From: a bacterium
GTDB taxonomy: Bacteria; UBA9089; UBA9088; JAGUXG01
Assembly: GCA_020061965.1 (NCBI GenBank)
Contig: JAGUXG010000076.1
Location: 1-6,229, forward strand
DNA length: 6,229 bases
Direction: 5' to 3'
The translations under genes and the position numbers were made by a program. Position 1 is the first letter of the stretch, and the number at the start of each line of letters is the position of its first letter. The notes under the pieces are model-generated. The model saw nothing but the letters and a program-made list of their open reading frames with translations. It was not told the origin of the DNA and did no database searches. Of the stretch, positions 3,201 through 6,229 are shown one piece after another.

Positions 3201-6077
3201 TGTTGGTGGCATGTCATGGGTTGTCGCTGAGGCAGTATTAGAATAGGCAGATGTTCCAATCTCATTATAGGCTGCTACTCGGTAATAGTAGGTGGTATAG
3301 CTTGCCAAAGGAGTATCTGTGTAGGTAGCTAATGTTGTTGTGCCAATATGAACAAAGGTTATTCCATCAGTTCCCCTTTCAATAGCAACCCCTTTTTCAT
3401 TTGTTGAGTTGTCAAACCAGGCCAGATTTATGGATGAGGTGGAATAAGCCAGTGCAGTCAGGGTAGATGGGGCAAGAGGGATAGAGTTCAGGGTTGTTGT
3501 TTGTGCTATATTTGAATAAGAGGATGTGCCAAAGCCATTAAAACTGGCTACACGATAATAATAGGTTGTCGAGGCAAAAAGCCCGGTGTTTGTATAGGTG
3601 GCAAGGGTCGTTATACCAATATAAGCAAAGGTTGCCCCATCAGTCCCCCTTTCAATAACAAACCCTGTCTCATTGGTTGAATTGTCGGACCAGCTCAAAT
3701 CTACACTAAAGGATGATGTTGCTGTAGCCATCAGTGACGATGGTGCGTTAGGTGGAAGGCTCCAGGTTGTAGCTGAGGCAGTATTAGAATAGGCAGATGT
3801 ACCGTAGGTATTAAAGGCTGCCACCCGATAGTAACAGGTGGTATTGCTGGCTAACCCAGTATCTGTATAGGTGGCAAGGGTTGTTGTGCCTATCTGAACA
3901 AAGGCAGTTATGGTTGAGCCTCTCTCTATAATAAACCAGCTTTCATTGGATGAGTTGTCAGTCCAGGCAAGGTTTATCGTTGAGCTACTGATTGCTGTAG
4001 CAGAGAGTCCAGTAGGGGCGTTTGGAGGTGTTGTTGTCCCATTTGTGGCATACTTCAGGTTGCCAAGGCTTCCATTTGTGTTGTCATAGTAGCTTATATG
4101 AGCAATGTTGTTATACATGACTATCCCTGAATACATACCCACATCACCAACAGAGTCAATGGTCTCGCGTGTCCATCCTGCACCTCCCTTATAGGCTATC
4201 TTCAGGTCCTTGTTTGTGGCATCATAATAGGCTATATAGGGCACTCCAGTTGAAGTCAAGGCAAGACTGCAGTATTTTCCTACATCTCCAGTAGAGTCTA
4301 TGGTAGAGCTTGTCCAGACGCCATTATTCGGGTGGAGGCTATAGATACAGTTGTCAGCAGAGCCAAAGTATATAATCCCATCTTCACCGAGAAGAACGAA
4401 TGAAGAGATATCTCCGCTTGTCTCGTATTTCCACCTGAGAGTGCCATTGCTCTTTATGGCATAGAGATAGTTGTCATTACTGCCAACATAGATCGTTCCA
4501 TCATTACCAATTGCCGCCGATGAGTCAATAGCACCACCTGTGAGGTATCTCCATTTGAGCGTTCCATTGGGGTTTATGGCATAGAGATAATTATCGTCTG
4601 AGCCAACATAGATAACACCATCTGGCCCTACCATCGGAGATGAGTCAATATCGCCACCTGTCTCATACTTCCAGGTGAGTGTGCCGTTAGTCTTTATGGC
4701 ATAGAGGCAGTTGTCATCGCTGCCAACATAGATTGTTCCATCTGTGCCTATTGCCGGGGATGAGTCAATATCGCCACCTGTGAGGTATCTCCAGGTGAAT
4801 GTGCCTGTCAAGGGGTTTATGGCATAGAGATAGTTATCGTCTGAGCCAACATAGATAACACCATTCGTGCCTATGGCCGGGGAGGAACTGACCTTGTCGC
4901 CTGTCAGAAGTCTCCATTTAAGCGTTCCATTAGGGTTTATGGCATAGAGATAGTTATCGTCTGAGCCAACATAGATAACACCATTCGTGCCTATGGCCGG
5001 GGATGAGTCAATATCGCCACCTGTGAGGTATCTCCAGGTGAATGTGCCTGTCAAGGGGTTTATGGCATAGAGATAATTATCGTCTGAGCCAACATAAATG
5101 ATATTAGTACCTATGGCTGGGGATGAATCTACTGGGCCTCCTGTGGGACACTTCCATTTAATCGTGCCATCATAGTTTAGAGAGTATAGATAGCCGTCAT
5201 CACTTCCGCAGTAGATTATCCCCTCTTGAGATATTGATGGGGATGAACTGACCTCGCTGCCAGTCGTAACTCTCCATTTGAGCATATTCTCAGGGTTAGT
5301 GGCATACTTCAGGTTGCCATTAGTAGCGTCATAGTAAGCAATATGGAGTGTGCCGCCTGTTCCAGCTATGGATGAATACATACCAACATCCCCTATGGTA
5401 TCAATAGTGCCTGAACCCCAGGTAACAAGATTCCAGAAAGCGAGCCTCAAATCCTTTGTGGTAGCGTCATAGTAGCTGATTATGGGCAGGCTATCTTCAG
5501 CCAGAAATAATGAGGAGAACCTTCCCCTGTCTGATGTGGTGGCATAATCTATGGTTGATGTTCCCCATTCCAGGCCTGTCCAGAAGGCATAGTTCAGAGC
5601 CTTCTTCTTCTCATTATAGTAGCTTATCTGTGGGTCGCCATCTGCATCTATGGCTATATCACAGAACCTGCCAACCTTACCGCTATCTATGGTCTTTGTC
5701 AGATAGGTGTATGTCCCATAATAGGTTTGTGTGCCAAGTGTGAGTGTTCCAGAAATTTCGCTTTCTGTATAAAGAAGGGTCTCTAAGTTCACATTATAAT
5801 GGGCAATATGGGTCTTGCTTCCATGTATGGCTATGGAGGAGTAATATCCACCTGTGGTTGTGCCGAGAGACTTAATATTCCAGGTTGAATCTGTGCCTCT
5901 CCAAGCGTGCTTCAGCCTTCCGAGGGTGAAGTCTGTGTATGAAATCTGGGGCTTACCTTCAGAGTCAACAGCAATGGAGCTATAGCCACCGACATCTCCA
6001 TCTGTGTCAATAACCTGAGTCTGCCAAGTGCAAAAGGATAGGCAGGGGATAAGAAGAAACAATACGAACTTTCCCAT
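228..6077 (-). CDS. Giant secreted multidomain protein (nested propellers, PQQ repeats, 5 FN3, cohesins, dockerins, C-terminal sorting domain)
   Basis: The frame is open for 1949 codons from ATG (6077-6075) to TAA (230-228). The N-terminus MGKFVLFLLIPCLSFC is a signal peptide with a short basic n-region and a hydrophobic core, so the protein is exported. Domains in order: BNR/WD-like ISYYDAT repeats (18-261), eight PQQ-like blades (265-587), two more ISYYDAT repeats (588-681), five FN3 domains (684-1135), cohesin-like (1136-1272), carboxypeptidase-regulatory-like (1274-1355), dockerin-like (1357-1407), cohesin-like (1418-1549 and 1551-1675), dockerin-like (1677-1743), a heptad-encoded linker (1745-1761), a diverged beta domain (1762-1870) and a T9SS type A/FlgD-like tail (1874-1949). 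No catalytic domain is visible. A structural, adhesive or scaffolding role at the cell surface is inferred, with unknown ligand. The start is chosen because it directly precedes the signal peptide; no Shine-Dalgarno sequence is seen (AAATTATATAAG before ATG). No family name can be given to the whole protein. Confidence 0.96.
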   Translation of the reverse strand: MGKFVLFLLIPCLSFCTWQTQVIDTDGDVGGYSSIAVDSEGKPQISYTDFTLGRLKHAWRGTDSTWNIKSLGTTTGGYYSSIAIHGSKTHIAHYNVNLETLLYTESEISGTLTLGTQTYYGTYTYLTKTIDSGKVGRFCDIAIDADGDPQISYYNEKKKALNYAFWTGLEWGTSTIDYATTSDRGRFSSLFLAEDSLPIISYYDATTKDLRLAFWNLVTWGSGTIDTIGDVGMYSSIAGTGGTLHIAYYDATNGNLKYATNPENMLKWRVTTGSEVSSSPSISQEGIIYCGSDDGYLYSLNYDGTIKWKCPTGGPVDSSPAIGTNIIYVGSDDNYLYAINPLTGTFTWRYLTGGDIDSSPAIGTNGVIYVGSDDNYLYAINPNGTLKWRLLTGDKVSSSPAIGTNGVIYVGSDDNYLYAINPLTGTFTWRYLTGGDIDSSPAIGTDGTIYVGSDDNCLYAIKTNGTLTWKYETGGDIDSSPMVGPDGVIYVGSDDNYLYAINPNGTLKWRYLTGGAIDSSAAIGNDGTIYVGSNDNYLYAIKSNGTLRWKYETSGDISSFVLLGEDGIIYFGSADNCIYSLHPNNGVWTSSTIDSTGDVGKYCSLALTSTGVPYIAYYDATNKDLKIAYKGGAGWTRETIDSVGDVGMYSGIVMYNNIAHISYYDNTNGSLGNLKYATNGTTTPPNAPTGLSATAISSSTINLAWTDNSSNESWFIIERGSTITAFVQIGTTTLATYTDTGLASNTTCYYRVAAFNTYGTSAYSNTASATTWSLPPNAPSSLMATATSSFSVDLSWSDNSTNETGFVIERGTDGATFAYIGITTLATYTNTGLFASTTYYYRVASFNGFGTSSYSNIAQTTTLNSIPLAPSTLTALAYSTSSINLAWFDNSTNEKGVAIERGTDGITFVHIGTTTLATYTDTPLASYTTYYYRVAAYNEIGTSAYSNTASATTHDMPPTDLQATATSASTINLSWQDNSSTEIWFVVERGATITTLAQVGTTTLATYTDTGLASNTTYYYRVYAQTPFGTTTYSNIASATTFDLPLPAPSNLIAVALSNSSIRLNWQDNSSNETGFIIERLNGTYTYIAQVSSNTLEYINSGLLPNTTYYYRVAAFNTFGTSAYSNIASATTGATWLYISPTYSLVGSGSTQTLTINIDNVSNMIGASIYLSFDPSIISVTAIATGTFPSEGEVLSTSTDNTSGTATYSVCLTSGSATGSGVLATIALTGVSTGTSLLSFVTSTVTVKKTHLIDNNGSEIPFSYTNGTVSCSVMGSITGKVVSSVCGTTFMEFSGIAVKIGSYTTSTNGSSTFNFSAIPAGSHTLWADTTGAGFASNTVYISGGDQDLGTFTLLAADTDDSGQVNLTDFWKFRQSYGSPTPEVEADFDHDLDCDMQDFFILRSNFGKTRSLAKGKANGKTILYIEPQTGRAKLGDEIAIDLKIANVSELIGVSLILDFSSELNLISLSKGGFVNSFAVLREQKENGRIIYDLGLLQGEVSGSGTILSVKFLVGRAGSATISIGESKLMDSCGKWMGFGSQSAYIKIEETCASLWIEPKNMEVFKEETFTSQVFINVQSLIGARVKVKYLSNLSLLDVGQGAFQTTVFLSATSTDGVEVILANVDGISGSGSLFSLRFLAKELGTGAITFELADLRNKENEQIPVSIAGAEVSVKKRLTCDFNQNNEIDFEDLLGLISFWKRPSPVYDIGPASGSPPDLISNPDGVVDFEDLMVFCLMWNWNKKVQNSKFKIQNSKFKIQNSFIWMEEDGDWVVVKYKGIDEALGGRYVLRFDQAVEIEKIEGRLKAFVSERIGNDLILEFGFIDAPPEGEVCRIKIERKEWIKIQGEAEIRDMENKKILLEGSSLFLETLSLSDSICYPNPSRIGVVNFKVPPDTSIQIYNIAGERIFEKESLGGSLITWHTKNIASGTYIYILTYGKDKKTGKVGVMR
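231..458 (-). other. C-terminal sorting-type domain (T9SS type A / FlgD-like), residues 1874-1949
   Basis: The last 76 residues contain C-Y-P-N-P (1877-1881), then V-N-F-K-V-P, then S-I-Q-I-Y-N-I-A-G-E-R-I-F, then W-H-T-K-N-I-A-S-G-T-Y-I-Y-I-L and a basic end KKTGKVGVMR. The YPNP start, I-Y-(D/N)-(I/V)-x-G and S-G-x-Y-x-Y are hallmarks of the type A sorting domain and its FlgD Ig-like relatives, which direct proteins through the T9SS to the cell surface in the Bacteroidota/FCB group. Use of a T9SS is inferred; none of its components lies in the window. Confidence 0.82.
468..794 (-). other. Diverged beta domain, possibly a fourth cohesin-like module, residues 1762-1870
   Basis: No family is confidently recognised here. 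The stretch VKYKGIDEALGGRYVLRFD, then GNDLILEFGF and EGEVCRIKIERK, runs parallel to the cohesin-like modules: I-D-E-A-L-G-G-R-Y-V-L-R-F-D matches V-S-E-L-I-G-V-S-L-I-L-D-F in position and hydrophobic pattern, and the E-V-C-R-I-K-I strand matches the G-S-G-x-L-x-S-V-x-F strand. The domain is much richer in charged residues than the Ser/Thr-rich central part. A degenerate cohesin-like fold is inferred. Confidence 0.45.
796..847. repeat. GAATTTT heptanucleotide tandem repeat inside the CDS
   Basis: Seven perfect copies of GAATTTT (796-844) plus GAA (845-847) form an uninterrupted array. On the minus strand it reads AAAATTC and encodes residues 1745-1761, the cycle Q-N-S-K-F-K-I. Twenty-one bases (three units) equal seven codons, so the coded peptide repeats every seven residues. 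The array lies exactly in the linker between dockerin-like segment 2 and the next domain, so it expands the protein without breaking a fold. Heptameric repeats of this kind are known as STRR elements in cyanobacteria and are seen in other bacteria. Confidence 0.98.
849..1049 (-). other. Dockerin-like segment 2, residues 1677-1743
   Basis: A first loop, D-F-N-Q-N-N-E-I-D-F-E-D (D1680), is followed by the helix L-L-G-L-I-S-F-W-K. A second loop-like stretch, N-P-D-G-V-V-D-F-E-D, is followed by L-M-V-F-C-L-M-W-N-W. The two halves share I/V-D-F-E-D-L. An inserted proline-rich linker (RPSPVYDIGPASGSPPDLIS) makes it longer than a standard dockerin, and the second loop may be incomplete. Calcium binding is inferred. 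Confidence 0.75.
1053..1427 (-). other. Cohesin-like domain 3, residues 1551-1675
   Basis: The domain begins ASLWIEPKNMEVFKEETFTS, then I-N-V-Q-S-L-I-G-A-R-V-K-V-K-Y, then VDGISGSGSLFSLRFLAKEL, and closes with EQIPVSIAGAEVSVKK. The V-x-S-L-I-G-A strand and the G-S-G-S-L-F-S-L-R-F strand are the shared cohesin-like signature. It follows domain 2 with almost no linker and leads directly into the second dockerin-like segment. Confidence 0.8.
1431..1826 (-). other. Cohesin-like domain 2, residues 1418-1549
   Basis: The domain shows ILYIEPQTGRAKLGDEIAID, then I-A-N-V-S-E-L-I-G-V-S-L-I-L-D-F, then GEVSGSGTILSVKFLVGRAG and S-A-T-I-S-I. The V-x-E-L-I-G-V strand and the G-S-G-x-I-L-S-V-x-F strand align with cohesin-like domains 1 and 3 in the same protein. 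It is more charged and uses less Thr/Ser than domain 1, so it is probably an older copy. Confidence 0.8.
1857..2009 (-). other. Dockerin-like EF-hand pair 1, residues 1357-1407
   Basis: Two calcium-loop motifs are visible. The first is D-T-D-D-S-G-Q-V-N-L-T-D (D at positions 1, 3 and 12) and the second is D-F-D-H-D-L-D-C-D-M-Q-D. They are followed by helices F-W-K-F-R-Q-S-Y-G and F-F-I-L-R-S-N-F-G. This is the duplicated F-hand organisation of type I dockerins, about 50 residues long. It lies between cohesin-like domains rather than at the protein terminus, which is unusual for a cellulosomal dockerin. Confidence 0.82.
2013..2258 (-). other. Carboxypeptidase-regulatory-like beta-sandwich, residues 1274-1355
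   Basis: The segment MGSITGKVVSSVCG, then GIAVKIGSYTTSTNGSSTF, then F-S-A-I-P-A-G-S-H-T-L-W-A-D and LGTFTLLA follows the transthyretin-like carboxypeptidase regulatory pattern G-x-V-x-G, V-x-(I/L), T-x-x-x-G-x-(F/Y), I-P-x-G-x-(Y/H). It probably serves as a rigid spacer between cohesin 1 and the first dockerin-like segment. Such a domain just before a dockerin-like EF-hand pair is a common arrangement in secreted multidomain proteins. Confidence 0.7.
2262..2672 (-). other. Cohesin-like domain 1, residues 1136-1272
   Basis: This domain starts WLYISPTYSLVGSGSTQTL, then has INIDNVSNMIGASIYLSFDP-x-I-I-S-V, followed by GSGVLATIALTGVSTGTSLLSF and V-x-V. That order (a hydrophobic start strand, V-x-x-(M/L)-I-G-A-x-(I/V)-x-L-x-F-D-P, then a G-S-G-x-L-x-x-I strand) is the cohesin/CBM2-3-like jelly-roll pattern. 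Known cohesins bind dockerins in cellulosomes, but many non-cellulolytic bacteria carry cohesin-like modules of unknown partner. It directly follows the FN3 array. Confidence 0.8.
2673..4028 (-). repeat. Five tandem fibronectin type III domains, residues 684-1135
   Basis: Five FN3 domains of about 91 residues start near residues 684, 775, 867, 956 and 1044. Each begins with a proline-rich strand (such as PPNAPTGLSA). Each then has I-x-L-x-W-x-D-N-S-(S/T)-x-E with (V/I)ERG or IERL, and closes with L-A-x-x-T-T-Y-Y-Y-R-V-A-A-F-N and GTSAYSN-A-ATT. The W, the paired tyrosines of YYYRV and the G-T-S-x-Y-S turn are the FN3 hallmarks. Such arrays act as extended spacers or binding modules in bacterial extracellular proteins. 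The TTTLATYTDTGLASNTT segment is nearly identical in four of the five, showing duplication within the gene; the fifth is the most diverged. Confidence 0.93.
4035..4316 (-). repeat. Two further ISYYDAT repeats after the PQQ block, residues 588-681
   Basis: Two repeats (about 588-635 and 636-681) have the same pattern as residues 18-261: STIDSTGDVGKYCSLAL followed by PYIAYYDATNKDLKIAY, then ETIDSVGDVGMYSGIV followed by AHISYYDNTNG and GNLKYATN. They are separated from the first five copies only by the eight PQQ blades. Seven repeats in total would suit a seven-bladed propeller closed across the insertion (inference). Confidence 0.8.
4317..5285 (-). repeat. Eight PQQ/BamB-like propeller blades, residues 265-587
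   Basis: Eight consecutive blades of about 40 residues follow the pattern T-(L/F)-x-W-(R/K)-x-x-T-G-G-x-I-D-S-S-P-A-I-G, then I-Y-V-G-S-D-D-N-Y-L-Y-A-I-N-P-N-G. The W and the YVGSDDNYLYAI strand are strongly conserved. This is the PQQ-like repeat seen in BamB and pyrroloquinoline-quinone dehydrogenases, and eight is the usual number for a closed propeller of that class. There is no dehydrogenase catalytic context, so a structural or binding role is inferred. The first blade (YCGSDDGYLYSL) and the last (YFGSADNCIYSL) are the most diverged, while blades 2-7 are nearly uniform, as expected of recent internal expansion. Confidence 0.92.
5295..6026 (-). repeat. Five ISYYDAT beta-propeller-like repeats, residues 18-261
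   Basis: Five imperfect repeats of about 41-61 residues lie at about 18-66, 67-127, 128-171, 172-220 and 221-261. The shared pattern is T-I-D-x-x-G-D-V-G-x-Y-S-S-I-A, then P-x-I-S-Y-Y-D-A-T, then L-K-Y-A, commonly closed by a tryptophan (W66, W171, W220). The second repeat is the most degenerate and carries a Thr/Tyr-rich insert. This pattern resembles BNR/WD-like propeller blades of secreted bacterial proteins. Two further copies occur after the PQQ block (588-681), giving seven in all. No binding residues can be named. Confidence 0.8.
6030..6077 (-). other. Signal peptide, residues 1-16
   Basis: Residues 1-16 comprise M-G-K followed by the hydrophobic run FVLFLLIPCLSF and Cys16, with mature sequence starting near TWQTQVID. 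This is a classic Sec-type signal, although the basic n-region is only one lysine. Cys16 is preceded by L-S-F, which does not fit the lipobox because Phe sits at -1, so signal peptidase I cleavage is favoured over lipoprotein processing. The exact cleavage site is uncertain. Confidence 0.85.
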
Positions 6078-6121
6078 CTTATATAATTTATCGGCATTTT
6101 ATGGAATTTACTTAAATTATT

Positions 6122-6149
6122 TTTATATACCCAAGTAAATCAGGTTTAC
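6122..6149 (-). repeat. CCTG-N6-TTGRGTATA motif, copy 3, at the promoter
   Basis: On the minus strand it reads GTAAACCTG, ATTTAC, then TTGGGTATATAAA. It shares the GTAAACCTG start with copy 1 and TTGGGTATA with copy 2. It includes the small inverted repeat GTAAA/TTTAC and overlaps the candidate -10 box, so it could be a regulator binding site or simply part of a dispersed repeat. Confidence 0.55.
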
Positions 6150-6151
6150 AA
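6124..6151 (-). promoter_or_regulatory. Candidate promoter of the large gene
   Basis: On the minus strand, TTGTAA (6151-6146) and TATATA (6129-6124) are separated by 16 bp and resemble sigma70 -35 and -10 boxes. Transcription would start near 6117, giving a leader of about 40 nt that is AT-rich and has no clear ribosome binding site. The boxes overlap the third copy of the CCTG-N6-TTGRGTATA motif. The match is by eye only, in AT-rich DNA. Confidence 0.4.
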
Positions 6152-6160
6152 AGAAAGTGA

Positions 6161-6229
6161 TTGTAAGTTTAGGATGTTGTAAGTTGTATGTTATTTGTTC
6201 TACTTCTTCAACCTACAACCTACAACAAA
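6161..6229. repeat. Hairpin-forming heptamer element, right copy
   Basis: This is a 69-bp copy in the same orientation as 113-181, identical except for an extra AAGTTGT (6181-6187) in the left arm and the absence of TTACAAC in the right arm. Arms 6175-6192 and 6210-6227 pair over 18 positions with a 17-nt loop. In the minus-strand RNA this is 16 Watson-Crick pairs, one G-U and one mismatch. It lies upstream of the large gene's promoter and runs to the edge of the window, so it may continue. Confidence 0.92.

Noticed and set aside
5510..5743. Open frame of 77 codons on the plus strand
   Set aside because: It is antisense to the ISYYDAT repeats, with no recognisable features.
6030..6077. Lipoprotein signal ending at Cys16
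   Set aside because: The residues before the cysteine are L-S-F, and Phe at -1 does not fit the lipobox, which needs Gly, Ala or Ser there.
5912..6097. Alternative minus-strand frame starting 20 bp upstream of the chosen start
   Set aside because: It is out of frame with the large gene, short, and gives no signal peptide or domain, whereas the ATG at 6077 gives a clear signal peptide.
113..6229. Composite transposon bounded by the two 69-bp elements
   Set aside because: The gene between them is a structural secreted protein, no transposase or target-site duplication is visible, and similar heptamer elements are usually scattered independently through a genome.

Overview
This window is essentially one very large secreted-protein gene on the minus strand (228-6077, 1949 codons), with short repeat-rich intergenic sequence on both sides. 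The protein has a signal peptide, many tandem extracellular modules and a C-terminal tail resembling the type IX secretion (T9SS) type A / FlgD-like sorting domain. Its composition, repeat content and cohesin/dockerin/FN3/PQQ architecture suggest a Gram-negative-type, probably uncultured environmental bacterium (a candidate-phylum or FCB-like lineage). That placement is inference: no rRNA, tRNA or housekeeping marker is present to test it.

Layout on the minus strand, from N- to C-terminus. Residues 1-16 are a signal peptide. Residues 18-261 hold five 'GDVG-YSSIA...ISYYDAT...LKYA' repeats. Residues 265-587 hold eight PQQ/BamB-like blades of about 40 residues. Residues 588-681 hold two more repeats of the first type. 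Residues 684-1135 hold five fibronectin type III domains. Then come a cohesin-like domain (1136-1272), a carboxypeptidase-regulatory-like beta-sandwich (1274-1355), a dockerin-like EF-hand pair (1357-1407), two more cohesin-like domains (1418-1549 and 1551-1675) and a second dockerin-like segment (1677-1743). A 17-residue peptide encoded by a heptanucleotide tandem repeat follows (1745-1761), then a diverged, possibly cohesin-like domain (1762-1870) and the C-terminal sorting-type domain (1874-1949). The most striking reading is that a complete eight-bladed propeller is inserted inside one blade of a seven-bladed propeller (5+2 blades).

The flanks (1-227 and 6078-6229) carry no confident gene. 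Each contains a 69-bp direct copy of a hairpin-forming element built of GTTGTAG-type heptamers. The two copies differ only by one heptamer in opposite arms. A separate motif, CCTG-N6-TTG(A/G)GTATA, occurs three times beside these elements: twice on the plus strand at the left, and once on the minus strand at the right, where it overlaps the likely promoter of the large gene. The first ~110 bases may hold the edge of a neighbouring gene, but its strand cannot be decided.

Together the window looks like a surface or secreted multidomain protein for adhesion or assembly. It has been expanded by internal blade and FN3 duplication and lies in a genome populated by 7-nt-period repeats.
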